DNA of 20,380 nt, taken from an uncultured Eubacterium sp. (GTDB lineage Bacteria; Bacillota; Clostridia; Lachnospirales; Lachnospiraceae). Under the pieces are notes generated by a model, which saw nothing but the letters and a program-made list of their open reading frames with translations, searched no databases and had not been told where the DNA came from. Location of the stretch: assembly GCA_900545725.1 (NCBI GenBank), contig URAI01000038.1, forward strand, positions 1 through 20,380, written 5' to 3'. A program made the translations under genes and the position numbers. Shown here piece by piece: positions 6,287-14,073 of the stretch. Every line of letters begins with the position of its first letter. The first letter of the stretch is position 1.

Positions 6287-7122
6287 TTTCTGACTCCTTC
6301 TCCAATTAAAGACACTCCAAGTACTATTATAACTATTGTTATTCCCGGTGCTAATGCATACCATGGTGCATTAAACAGATACCCCTGTGCATCAGAGAGC
6401 ATCTTTCCAAGACTTGCATCCGGTGGCTGTACACCTATTCCAAGATAGCTCATTCCCGATTCAGCAAGGATTGTATTATTAATTCCTACGATAACTGATA
6501 CAATAAATGTAGGCATAATATTAGGCAGGATATGCACAAACATTATTCTTAATGTACCAACTCCCATAAGTCTTGCATTTTTTACATATTCTGAATCCCT
6601 TAATCTGATAAATTCACCACGCACTATCCTTACAAAGCTCGGTATAAATACTATTCCAAGCGATAGTATTACATTCTGCTTTCCACTTCCCAATAAGCTT
6701 ATTATAACAAGTGCTAAGAGAATACTTGGAAAACTGTTAAGTGCATCTGTTATACGCATGACTATCTCGTCAATAATTCCACCGAAATATCCGGTAAATG
6801 CACCTATAATTATCCCTGCCGTACCTGAAAATAATATAACAAGCGTACTTATTAATACAGTCGTTCCAATGCCTTTCATAACTCTTGAAAATATATCCCT
6901 GCCGAAATTATCCGTACCCATGATGTGCCTTAGCGAAGGGGCTGCAAACTTTTCAGCCGCTGACATTTCAGTTGTGCTGTAGGGCGTTGCAAATGCACTT
7001 ATTATACCGATAATGATTACTATTCCTGTAATAATAAGTCCTGCAATAAGATATTTATTAATTTTAATCTTTTTACTGTCTGTTTTTTTCTTATTAACCA
7101 TCTTATATTCATCCCATTCCAT
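6283..7122 (-). CDS. Peptide/nickel ABC transporter permease (OppC/DppC-like)
   Basis: A 279-residue inner-membrane permease of the DppC/OppC type. It has a lysine-rich cytoplasmic N terminus, a first membrane helix (about 25-46), the family stretch HIMGTDNFGRDIFSRV (about 67-82), and the cytoplasmic EAA-like coupling loop with ENARLMGVG-type sequence (KNARLMGVGTLRIMFVHILPN near 183-203). It ends with GVQPPDASLGKML and a last helix. The ATG at 7122 has no good Shine-Dalgarno; the ATG at 7101 (MVNKKK) follows GGGATGA and may be the real start. Its stop overlaps the ATPase start by four bases, showing translational coupling. It pairs with the other permease gene just upstream. Confidence 0.92.
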   Translation of the reverse strand: MEWDEYKMVNKKKTDSKKIKINKYLIAGLIITGIVIIIGIISAFATPYSTTEMSAAEKFAAPSLRHIMGTDNFGRDIFSRVMKGIGTTVLISTLVILFSGTAGIIIGAFTGYFGGIIDEIVMRITDALNSFPSILLALVIISLLGSGKQNVILSLGIVFIPSFVRIVRGEFIRLRDSEYVKNARLMGVGTLRIMFVHILPNIMPTFIVSVIVGINNTILAESGMSYLGIGVQPPDASLGKMLSDAQGYLFNAPWYALAPGITIVIIVLGVSLIGEGVRK

Positions 7123-7142
7123 CTGTGAAGATACTAAGCATA

Positions 7143-8102
7143 TTATCTCTCGCTCACTCTTGGGTCTATCACTCTGTATAATATGTCAATTATAAAATAT
7201 ACGAATATTATCACAAATGCTATATATAAAACCAGAATCTCAACTACAGGTAAATCCCTTGTTGATATTGAACTGATAAGCAGCCTGCCTATTCCCGGCA
7301 GTCCAAATACCTGCTCAACTACTATACTTCCGGCAACAATTTCCGCTATTACCATACCAATTACTGTAAGCACCGGCATCATTGCATTCTTTAAGGCATG
7401 TACAAATAATGCTCTTTTTCTTGTACAGCCCTTACTGTAAGCCGTCCTTACATAGTCGCTGTTCATCTGTTCCAGCATAGAGTTTCTAAGAAATCTCGCT
7501 ATCATCGCAATCTTTGGAATTGCAATTGATATTGCCGGAAATATCAGATATCCTATAAATCCTATAAAATTATCTTTATAACTTATATAACTTCCCGGTG
7601 TAAACACCTTTAATATAATTCCAAATATATATGTAATTATTATTCCTAAGAAAAATGATGGCACAGCCATGCTAAGCTGTGTTAAAAAACCTATAATCCC
7701 ATCAAGTATCCTGCTTTTACTTCCAGCCCACAATACTCCCAGTGGAATGGATACGACTATTATTATTATAAATGCTAAGGCTGCCAGCCACAATGTAACA
7801 GGCAGCTTATCACTTATAAGTTCTGCTACAGGCATCATCTCATTCATATTCTTATAATATCTGTAGCTTTTGCCTAAATCTCCTCTTAATACTCCGCCTG
7901 CCCAGTCTGTATATCTTTGAACAACCGGCTTATCAAGACCTAACTCATGTCTTACTTCTTCTTCCCTCTCCGGGGTAGCCTCAGTTCCAAGTATAGATGC
8001 CACAACATCACCCGGAATAATCTGAAAGGTTACGAAGGCAGCAACTGAAACTAAAAACAATGTAATAATGAGAGTTAATATTTTCTTTCCTATATATTTC
8101 AA
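7143..8102 (-). CDS. Peptide/nickel ABC transporter permease (OppB/DppB-like)
   Basis: A 319-residue inner-membrane permease of the DppB/OppB type. The first helix (residues 8-27) is followed by the conserved FQIIPGDVV and the external-domain segment with RHELGLDKPVVQRYTDW. The coupling loop is SDYVRTAYSKGCTRKRALFVHALKNAM near residues 215-241, and VEQVFGLPGIGRLL leads to the last helix. The initiation codon is TTG (8100-8102), preceded four bases earlier by AAGGTGG; no ATG or GTG is better placed. It lies 168 bases downstream of the binding-protein gene, with no clear promoter or strong terminator between them, and 20 bases upstream of the second permease. Confidence 0.92.
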   Translation of the reverse strand: MKYIGKKILTLIITLFLVSVAAFVTFQIIPGDVVASILGTEATPEREEEVRHELGLDKPVVQRYTDWAGGVLRGDLGKSYRYYKNMNEMMPVAELISDKLPVTLWLAALAFIIIIVVSIPLGVLWAGSKSRILDGIIGFLTQLSMAVPSFFLGIIITYIFGIILKVFTPGSYISYKDNFIGFIGYLIFPAISIAIPKIAMIARFLRNSMLEQMNSDYVRTAYSKGCTRKRALFVHALKNAMMPVLTVIGMVIAEIVAGSIVVEQVFGLPGIGRLLISSISTRDLPVVEILVLYIAFVIIFVYFIIDILYRVIDPRVSER

Positions 8103-8270
8103 AATGCCACCTTCTTTCCTTTCTTAATATCTCAAAGTTTTTTAACTGTATGCTGTATTTTTAATACCTTGCATCACTTTGTAAATAATTCATGTAACAC
8201 AACTGCTATTTTAAGCTGTCTTAATTTTGTAAATAACTTTTATTTGTAAATATTTTCACCAAAAATATAA

Positions 8271-9827
8271 TTATTTAGTAAAATATACGCTGCTCATATC
8301 CTGAACATATACAGGATAGAACTTATAACCTGCAAGCTTGGTATTGATTGCAACTGTAATTGGTGCAACCTGTATAAATGCAGTACCGGCCTTTTCTGTG
8401 ATTATATGCTGAAGTCTGCTGTAATGGGCAGCCTTTTCCTTAAGGTCTGTAGCTTCCTGTGCCTTCTTATATTCTTCATCATATTCAGAATCATTAAAAT
8501 TAATAAAATTCTTAGCTGATGATGACACGAATCTGTTAAGAAGATAACCCGGTGTCATATCACATGTTATTCCACTGATTGTTGACTGGTAGTTTCTTCC
8601 GTTATAACACTCTGAAAGCCATGTATTCCACTCAACTGTATTGATTGTCGCATTAATTCCAACTGCCTTTAACTGCTCTGCAACAACCTGTGCTGTCTCA
8701 ACATGGAACTCATAATTAGATGGAACTGTTATTGTCATGTCAAATCCATTTGGGAAACCGGCTTCTGTAAGAAGTGACTTAGCCTTTTCTATATTAGCCT
8801 TTGTTCCATATACGTTATTAAGGTCTACATAGTAATCCTTAAGTGTTGGAAGCATTGCTGTACTTATTACTGTACCATTTCCACCTGATACAAAACCATT
8901 AGTTGAATCATTATCAAGTGCATAGCATACTGCCTGTCTTACCTTTTCATTGTTAAATGGTTCTGTGTTGTTATTAAGGAAAAGTGCCTGTACAACATCT
9001 GATGCTGCATGTGATACATTGAACTTTCCTGCAAGCTGTGTTGCCTGTGAATCTGTTAAATATGGATATATGTCTATCGAACCACCCTGAAGGTCGAGTA
9101 ATGCTGATTCTGAACTATTAACAATCTTAAATGTTACCTTATCAAGATAAGGTACACCTGACTGCCAGTAATCGTTGTTCTTCTCAACCACTATTCCTTC
9201 CTGTGGTGCATAAGATACGAACTTGAACGGACCTGTTCCAATAGGCTTAGCTGCTTCTTTATCAGCACTTCCATAAGGAATAATTGCTGCTGTAGCTGCT
9301 GTGAAGCTGTAGATAAATTCAGTATTAGCTGCTCCTACTGTAACCTGAACCTTATTGTCATCAATGATATCAACACTTTTAACTGTTTTGAAAGTTGATA
9401 CTAACGCTGCCTGTCCATCTAAAAGACCTGCTACTCTGTCAAGTGAATATTTGACATCCTTTGCTGTAACAGTCTCTCCATTGTGGAATTTCACACCATC
9501 TCTGATTGTAAATGTATACACAAGTCCGTCATCAGAAATGCTGTAATCACTTGCTACTGCATTTGTTAAGTTACCATTTTCATCCGGCTTTACAAGCCCT
9601 TCAAAAATGTTGAAAAGAATTTCTTTAGTTCCTGCCGCTGTTGCCTTATGTGGGTCAAGACTATCAATATCCTGTTGTATTCCTACAACAACTGAACCGC
9701 CATATGTCGGTTCCTGCGAGGTATTCCCCTGCGAAGATTCATTATTAGTACCACCTGAGCATCCACCCAGTACAGTCATTGCACATACTGAAAGCATCAG
9801 TATTATGCTGATAAAATGTTTTTTCAT
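8271..9827 (-). CDS. Peptide-binding lipoprotein of ABC importer (SBP family 5)
   Basis: A 518-residue extracellular lipoprotein that captures the substrate for the importer. The N terminus is a lipoprotein signal peptide: charged MKKH, hydrophobic core, and lipobox LGGC with the lipidated cysteine at 23, followed by a Gly/Ser/Asn linker. Family-5 landmarks follow: DIDSLDPHKATAAGTKEILFN, the FTIRDGVKFHNGETVTAKDV signature of bacterial extracellular solute-binding proteins, IGTGPFKFVSY, and VRQAVCYALD. The family includes peptide, nickel and opine binders; the ligand cannot be told from sequence alone. The start follows GGAGGAG by ten bases. It is the first gene of the operon and has its own promoter about 50 bases upstream. 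Confidence 0.94.
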   Translation of the reverse strand: MKKHFISIILMLSVCAMTVLGGCSGGTNNESSQGNTSQEPTYGGSVVVGIQQDIDSLDPHKATAAGTKEILFNIFEGLVKPDENGNLTNAVASDYSISDDGLVYTFTIRDGVKFHNGETVTAKDVKYSLDRVAGLLDGQAALVSTFKTVKSVDIIDDNKVQVTVGAANTEFIYSFTAATAAIIPYGSADKEAAKPIGTGPFKFVSYAPQEGIVVEKNNDYWQSGVPYLDKVTFKIVNSSESALLDLQGGSIDIYPYLTDSQATQLAGKFNVSHAASDVVQALFLNNNTEPFNNEKVRQAVCYALDNDSTNGFVSGGNGTVISTAMLPTLKDYYVDLNNVYGTKANIEKAKSLLTEAGFPNGFDMTITVPSNYEFHVETAQVVAEQLKAVGINATINTVEWNTWLSECYNGRNYQSTISGITCDMTPGYLLNRFVSSSAKNFINFNDSEYDEEYKKAQEATDLKEKAAHYSRLQHIITEKAGTAFIQVAPITVAINTKLAGYKFYPVYVQDMSSVYFTK

Positions 9828-9876
9828 TATCTTATGTCTCCTCCAGTAAACCTCTCACTATTTAATTGTCTTAAAT

Positions 9877-9905
9877 ATTGTATACACTAATTCCGGTTAT
9901 TACAA
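9877..9905 (-). promoter_or_regulatory. Promoter of the peptide ABC importer operon
   Basis: On the minus strand TTGTAA (9900-9905) and TACAAT (9877-9882) are separated by 17 bases, about 50 bases before the binding-protein start. The match to the sigma-A consensus is good but not perfect. Confidence 0.55.
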
Positions 9906-9953
9906 GTAAAATAATTAAAGTATTAAAAAAAATACGCAGCTTACTATTCATAC

Positions 9954-10469
9954 TTAAAATTCCATAAGAACCGGAAAGCCCTCTTTGTATTCTTTTACTA
10001 TATAAGGATGTGTCTTTGAATATTCATAGATTGTATTTCCAAGTCCATCCTCTACAAGCTTCCCCATCACAGATAAAGGCTGTTTATTAACAGCCGGACA
10101 TGTCGGTGTAAGTGCAATAACTGTCTTATCTTCTTTTTTCATTATTCTTAACGGCCATATCTTACAGTCAAACGGCTTATCCTCATCACTCAATACGCAG
10201 CCCCTTTTTGCATCAAGAAATTCACACGCTGCTTCTTCCTCTGAATCTTCTGTCTTATATTTATACATAAGCTCCATCTGCCCATATTCAAATCCGTCAC
10301 ACACGATCTTATTAAAGCTCATATCAGGCTTATCAGCTTTATATTCTTTTTCAAGCTTTTCCATGGTCTCTTTAGGAAACAATGGTGTTTCCCACAGACT
10401 ACATCTTCTAAATGAACAGCAGAAACGACAGTCTGCACATGTACTCTTTTTTAGCACCTTAGATAACAT
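9954..10469 (-). CDS. YkgJ family cysteine cluster protein
   Basis: A 171-residue soluble protein of the YkgJ (zinc/iron-chelating, UPF0153) type. The N-terminal cluster CADCRFCC has cysteines at 11, 14, 17 and 18, with another at 23. A second set lies at 57, 82 and 91, and the FDCKIWPLR motif holds Cys102. Such cysteine spacing suggests binding of a metal or an Fe-S cluster; the reaction is not known for the family. The ATG is preceded by GGAGG with eight bases between. The gene is about 130 bases upstream of the ABC importer operon and in the same direction, but the importer has its own promoter, so a functional link is doubtful. Confidence 0.85.
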   Translation of the reverse strand: MLSKVLKKSTCADCRFCCSFRRCSLWETPLFPKETMEKLEKEYKADKPDMSFNKIVCDGFEYGQMELMYKYKTEDSEEEAACEFLDAKRGCVLSDEDKPFDCKIWPLRIMKKEDKTVIALTPTCPAVNKQPLSVMGKLVEDGLGNTIYEYSKTHPYIVKEYKEGFPVLMEF

Positions 10470-10592
10470 CTAATCTTCCTCCATTTTACAATTTTATCTT
10501 ATTCCATATCATACTAACAGAATATCAGGCTTATATAAAGCAATGAAATATATCATTTAACATACAATCATATTAATCACAACTTATATAAA

Positions 10593-11504
10593 TCATTTTT
10601 CTATGGCATTATATTTTTTTAAGATAAGCTTCGGCCTATATGACATCTTTGCCTTACGAAGCCCCTCTATTCCAATATCTTCTTCTCTGTTAATATATTC
10701 ATATTCCGAAAGACTTTCGCTAAAAAGCTTATTAATCATCGCATACGCTCCATTGACGGCATATTCACCAATGGCCTTTTCATAGTGTACGTCACACACA
10801 CGTCCTGATATATGTGAAGCTATGCTCATAGCAGCCGGTACATTATTTACATACAATATCCCTCCTGACAGATTCAGGCTTTCAAAATGCTCAAGTGCAT
10901 CCTTAATTGACTTATATTCCTTAAGTGCTGAATCATCCTCTTCCTGTAAATGCTCATTATACCACGCATCCTCTATTAATGCGGCATCATCAATACAGCA
11001 CTGTCCTATCTCACGAAATTCATAATCAGGATATGTTCTTTTAAATTTGGAAACATGATTTTTCTTCTTATGAAATGCCTTACCAGGAAGTGTTGCCAGT
11101 TCTTCCCGTAAATATATATAATCACTGTCTCCCGGATTACAGCTAAATTCAAATCTTTCCGGCATACACTCCTCTAATATAGCCTTCTGTTCCTGCGTAA
11201 GAAGTGTAAATTGAAGTTTTTCACATCGTCTTATTGCATCAGCCTCAATCTCTTCTAATGCCTTTACTATATCCTGACTGCCTTTTGATACTTTTCCCAA
11301 TGGAAATGTATAACCGGCTCTTCCAAAATATCCATTATAATGTCTTATTAAAAAATCACGATACCTTGCTATCTGTATATCATATTTATCACGGAGCAGA
11401 TACAAATTGGCAAATGACACATCACTTCCCATTGCTTCTGCCTTATCAACTATCTGTGTAATCCATTTTTCATCCTGTATGGCAGGTGTTACCCATTCAA
11501 GCAT
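10593..11504 (-). CDS. DUF2156 (phosphatidylglycerol lysyltransferase C-terminal-like) protein
   Basis: A 303-residue cytosolic protein without signal peptide or membrane segments. The opening (WVTPAIQDEKWITQIV) with SFANLYLLRDKYDIQIARYRDFLIRHYNG, the middle with LPGKAFHKKKNHVSKFKRTYPDYEFR, and the end with EYEYINREEDIGIEGLRKAKMSYRPK fit the DUF2156 family, a GNAT-like fold related to the catalytic domain of MprF, which transfers aminoacyl groups from tRNA to lipids. Since the MprF membrane part is lacking, the acceptor is unknown. The start follows GAGG and six bases. A 123-base spacer without clear signals separates it from the YkgJ gene. Confidence 0.85.
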   Translation of the reverse strand: MLEWVTPAIQDEKWITQIVDKAEAMGSDVSFANLYLLRDKYDIQIARYRDFLIRHYNGYFGRAGYTFPLGKVSKGSQDIVKALEEIEADAIRRCEKLQFTLLTQEQKAILEECMPERFEFSCNPGDSDYIYLREELATLPGKAFHKKKNHVSKFKRTYPDYEFREIGQCCIDDAALIEDAWYNEHLQEEDDSALKEYKSIKDALEHFESLNLSGGILYVNNVPAAMSIASHISGRVCDVHYEKAIGEYAVNGAYAMINKLFSESLSEYEYINREEDIGIEGLRKAKMSYRPKLILKKYNAIEK

Positions 11505-11778
11505 CTGTTTCCTCTTTCTTTAAGCTCTATACTAATCTTAATTTACTGTAAGCAATAAAGATTTCTGTTAATTCTATCATACCACATATTCAATCTCAAT
11601 AATGGTACAATAAAATTTCTCTAAAATCCTCCATTTTAAGTTGACCGGAATGTATATTTACCTTAAAATATATTCATTGTGTTTACTATAGTTTAAGAGC
11701 GGAAATGTTATCTTTAAATCAAGTATATAAAACTATTATACAACACTGTATATAACCGCTCTGGAATGGAGAGTTTCT
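11505..11778. other. Divergent spacer with possible long-range 5' UTR hairpin
   Basis: This 274-base AT-rich spacer separates two divergent genes and must hold both promoters, but I cannot place either convincingly. AGAGCGG (11696-11702) and CCGCTCT (11756-11762) are inverted repeats, with GTTAT/ATAAC just inside, bracketing an AT-rich loop directly upstream of the plus-strand gene's ribosome binding site. It may fold in the leader mRNA; otherwise I see nothing. Confidence 0.3.
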
Positions 11779-12372
11779 ATGAACAAAAAAAATATTTCAT
11801 TTATTCTTGCAGGTGTTATACTTCTTATTCTTCAGTTTAATATAAAGATAGGAAGCGCCACAATTGATGTATGTTCTGATATTATCGCATACATACTTAT
11901 TATTATCGGCATTATGCCACTTACTAAACGTAATATAATGTTTAAAAAATCACGCAACGTGTCATTTGTAGGTCTTGTGGCTGCTATAGGCTGTCAGGCA
12001 GTCAGCTTTATTGACTGGGGTGATACAGCTTCTACAGTAACAACAACAGTTTCCGCTCTCTCTACAATATTTACTATATATTTTACATATTATTTTTCAG
12101 AAGCCATTATACTTGAGGCAAAGTTTCAGGATAAATCAGCCACAACACGTTCTCTTCGTGTAACATGGGCATTATTCGGAGTATTTATATTTGTCCACTA
12201 TATTGCATTTATGTCAAATGTATCAATTGCCGCTCTTATCGTACAGGCAGTTGTTGCAATCTGTGGCATATATTACTGTTCACAGATTCTTACAGCATGT
12301 AACCAGCTATATATGGAGGGACTTCCTACTAAACGAATGGACACAGGTTCAATTAATACTAAGAAAAAATAA
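11779..12372 (+). CDS. Hypothetical multi-pass membrane protein
   Basis: A 197-residue protein that I do not assign to a named family. It has about six hydrophobic segments: roughly residues 5-25, 31-49, 61-79, 84-110, 131-151 and 153-172. The loops are short, and the tail from about 178 is polar and basic, ending in KKK. An N-terminal MNKKN precedes the first helix, so the N terminus is probably cytoplasmic. The ATG follows GGAATGGAGAG by a few bases. It is divergent from the DUF2156 gene, followed by a terminator-like inverted repeat, and separated from glnB by about 165 bases, so it appears to be a single-gene unit. Confidence 0.75.
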   Translation: MNKKNISFILAGVILLILQFNIKIGSATIDVCSDIIAYILIIIGIMPLTKRNIMFKKSRNVSFVGLVAAIGCQAVSFIDWGDTASTVTTTVSALSTIFTIYFTYYFSEAIILEAKFQDKSATTRSLRVTWALFGVFIFVHYIAFMSNVSIAALIVQAVVAICGIYYCSQILTACNQLYMEGLPTKRMDTGSINTKKK

Positions 12373-12389
12373 TTAAAGTTTTCATAAAT

Positions 12390-12442
12390 CTGTCTTATAT
12401 TAAGTGTTTTTATTACAAATAATAACATTTTGTATAAGACAG
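12390..12442 (+). terminator. Terminator-like inverted repeat after the membrane protein gene
   Basis: CTGTCTTATA (12390-12399) and TATAAGACAG (12433-12442) pair perfectly, extended outward by a wobble and A-T pairs, around a 33-base AT-rich loop. The right arm is followed by a T-rich tract (GTTTATTTTATTTG). The loop is large for a terminator, so confidence is moderate. Confidence 0.5.
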
Positions 12443-12537
12443 GTTTATTTTATTTGTTTCTTATTTCTGTAAATTGACAACATGGAATTAACATTATAGA
12501 ATATATGCATTAGAACTATTGATGAATGGGGATTATT

Positions 12538-12876
12538 ATGAAAAAACTTGAAATAATCATACGTCCTGAAAAGCTTGATGAGCTTAAAGAGATACTTAAC
12601 TCATGTAATGCACATGGTCTTATGATTTCTAATATAATGGGATATGGTCTTCAAAAAGGTCATAAACAGGCTTACAACGGAGTTGATTTTGGCGGTAATC
12701 TCCTGCCAAAAGTAAAGGTTGAAACTATCGTAACTGACGATGTATCCGAGCATATAATTGACCTCGTTATTGATAATATCAATACAGGTACTTATGGAGA
12801 TGGTAAGATATTTGTATATGAGGTCGCTGATGCCGTAAGAATCCGTACAGGTGAACGTGGTATTGATGCTTTATAA
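12538..12876 (+). CDS. glnB: PII family nitrogen regulatory protein
   Basis: A 112-residue PII signalling protein that aligns with E. coli GlnB without gaps through the T-loop. PII trimers bind ATP/ADP and 2-oxoglutarate and report nitrogen and energy status to transporters and enzymes. Conserved binding residues are visible: Gln39 and Lys40 before the T-loop, Lys58 in LPKVKVE, GTYGDGKIFV at 84-93, and Arg101/Arg103 in VRIRTGE. Position 51, the tyrosine uridylylated in proteobacteria, is Phe here, while Tyr46 is kept. No amt ammonium transporter gene is adjacent. The start at 12538 follows GGGGATT; an in-frame ATG 12 bases upstream would add MGII. A strong terminator follows. Confidence 0.93.
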   Translation: MKKLEIIIRPEKLDELKEILNSCNAHGLMISNIMGYGLQKGHKQAYNGVDFGGNLLPKVKVETIVTDDVSEHIIDLVIDNINTGTYGDGKIFVYEVADAVRIRTGERGIDAL

Positions 12877-12897
12877 TTTTTAATATTTGTTATCAAC

Positions 12898-12945
12898 GGG
12901 GATAACTGATATGCCTTAATCGGGCTTTCAGCTATCCCATTTTTT
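12898..12945 (+). terminator. Terminator of glnB
   Basis: GGGATA (12898-12903) pairs with TATCCC (12933-12938); inside, CTGA/TCAG and GCC/GGGC pair further. A run of T residues (12940-12945) follows, as expected for an intrinsic terminator, about 20 bases after the stop codon. Confidence 0.8.
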
Positions 12946-12949
12946 GTGT

Positions 12950-12975
12950 ATATGTTACCATTTAAAGTAACATAT
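12950..12975. repeat. Hairpin between glnB and the yesL-like gene
   Basis: ATATGTTAC (12950-12958) and GTAACATAT (12967-12975) are perfect 9-bp inverted repeats with an eight-base loop. It is the second of four consecutive hairpins in the convergent spacer. Confidence 0.6.
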
Positions 12976-12986
12976 TTAAAATTCGC

Positions 12987-13013
12987 TATCTGTATCCCAT
13001 AACCGTACAGATA
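12987..13013. repeat. Hairpin between glnB and the yesL-like gene
   Basis: TATCTGTA (12987-12994) and TACAGATA (13006-13013) are perfect 8-bp inverted repeats around 11 bases. Third of four hairpins in this spacer. Confidence 0.55.
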
Positions 13014-13015
13014 TA

Positions 13016-13051
13016 GAGCCGGATAAGATACTACCCAGTCTTATCCGGCTC
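13016..13051. terminator. Strong hairpin at the 3' end of the yesL-like gene
   Basis: GAGCCGGATAAGA (13016-13028) and TCTTATCCGGCTC (13039-13051) are perfect 13-bp inverted repeats with a ten-base loop. It begins four bases past the stop codon of the convergent gene. A short T-rich tract (AATTTTATG) follows on the plus strand; no T-run follows on the minus strand, so it may protect the 3' end or terminate mainly plus-strand transcripts. Confidence 0.65.
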
Positions 13052-13055
13052 AATT

Positions 13056-13688
13056 TTATGAATAAATATTATCTGTATCTTTACTTATATACTGCTGTAA
13101 TATCCTTGATAATATAAAGGCATTAACATAGAAAATAACAGGAATCGTTACTATAAATGCCGTAAAATATATCATTGAAAAATATATAAGTCCGCAGTTA
13201 ATTATTAACATTATTATTGTCTGTGGAAAATGATGCATACAAAGCACTAATGAATTTTTAAGTGTTTCCTTTACAGTATTATCGAACTTTGAAAGTACCG
13301 GAAATACATATATTGATACTGCCACCAGTACAAGTAAAAGACCGAATACCGCAAACATTATAAGCTTAGCTGCCGTACTGCCATCACTATGCATCCATAG
13401 ATAACATATTCTTACATCAACAGCAAGAAGTATTGCAAGAACCGCTATTATAAGCTCTATTATAAATGCCTGTTTAAAATTACTCTTCCATGCCTTAATA
13501 AAGCTCCTGAATACATATCCTTCTTCATCCCTGACAAGCTTTAAAGCTACATAATAAACTGCCGTAAGCGTAGGTCCTATTGTTACTACAGGTATTGAAA
13601 ATATTATTGCAAGTATTCCAAGAATAAAGAAATCCCCTGCCTTAGTAAGCGCTCTGAAAAACTTTCCATCTATACTGAAAAATCCCAT
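13056..13688 (-). CDS. YesL family (DUF624) membrane protein
   Basis: A 210-residue polytopic membrane protein. The opening MGFFSIDGKFFRALTKAGD, the first helix ending in IPVVTIGPTLTAVYYVALKLVRDEEGYV, and the following RSFIKAWKSNFKQA are typical of DUF624/YesL proteins. These are often found with sugar ABC transporters, but their role is not established. About five membrane segments are visible. I chose the ATG at 13688, placed five bases after GGAGG; an in-frame ATG 14 codons earlier has no ribosome binding site. No sugar transporter gene is adjacent here. Confidence 0.85.
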   Translation of the reverse strand: MGFFSIDGKFFRALTKAGDFFILGILAIIFSIPVVTIGPTLTAVYYVALKLVRDEEGYVFRSFIKAWKSNFKQAFIIELIIAVLAILLAVDVRICYLWMHSDGSTAAKLIMFAVFGLLLVLVAVSIYVFPVLSKFDNTVKETLKNSLVLCMHHFPQTIIMLIINCGLIYFSMIYFTAFIVTIPVIFYVNAFILSRILQQYISKDTDNIYS

Positions 13689-13914
13689 AACATCCTCCAT
13701 TTGTATTATATCTTTAATTATATTTAACATAAAAACATTACAGTTGTCTTTATACTAAAATCAATAATCACTTTTATGATTATAAAGGCAATATGCCAAA
13801 AAAGCAAAGAATTTTTACCATAGAATTATAAAATGTTTATAAAAGTGGTTCTTTTTGATAATATTTATGTTAAACTAAATAAATCTTTATTATTAAACAG
13901 AAATGGAGATTAGT

Positions 13915-13995
13915 GTGAAAAATAAGCTCGATAGCTTATTTTATCACAAGTTCATAAGTGAACTGGCTATTTGTGACGCAGGCGTCACAAAGTAG
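13915..13995 (+). CDS. Possible 26-residue ORF inside the hairpin array
   Basis: A GTG codon nine bases after the start of GGAGATTA opens a 26-residue frame (VKNKLDSLFYHKF... ending ...CDAGVTK). It runs through the first three hairpins, so its sequence is largely fixed by the palindromes and it may not be a real gene. It could also be a leader peptide. No family is recognised. Confidence 0.15.
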   Translation: MKNKLDSLFYHKFISELAICDAGVTK

Positions 13996-14063
13996 CCCTT
14001 ATCACAGAGCCAAATCTGACATTTGGCTCGCGATTCCTCGGGCATTAGAAATGCCTGAGGAAT
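13919..14063 (+). ncRNA. Array of five consecutive hairpins (candidate structured RNA or palindromic element)
   Basis: Five separate near-perfect hairpins follow one another: AAAATAAGCT/AGCTTATTTT (13919-13942); AGTTCA/TGAACT (13949-13964); GGCTATTTGTGACG/CGTCACAAAGTAGCC (13965-13997, one bulge); GAGCCAAAT/ATTTGGCTC (14007-14029); ATTCCTCGGGCATT/AATGCCTGAGGAAT (14033-14063, one G-U). Loops are three to five bases. The array is flanked on both sides by ribosome-binding-site-like sequences (AAATGGAGATTAGTG before, AATGGAGGTTAATATG after). About 100 bases later there is a terminator-like structure. This could be a small RNA, a leader, or a repeat inserted between genes; I do not recognise the family. 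Confidence 0.5.
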
Positions 14064-14073
14064 GGAGGTTAAT

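Noticed and set aside
11612..11640. GGAGG-like sequence on the minus strand in the 11505-11778 spacer
   Set aside because: No start codon at a suitable distance and no open frame follows.
13705..13732. TTATGT-16-TATAAT as promoter of the yesL-like gene
   Set aside because: The -10 box is too close to the ribosome binding site and start codon to leave room for a usable leader.
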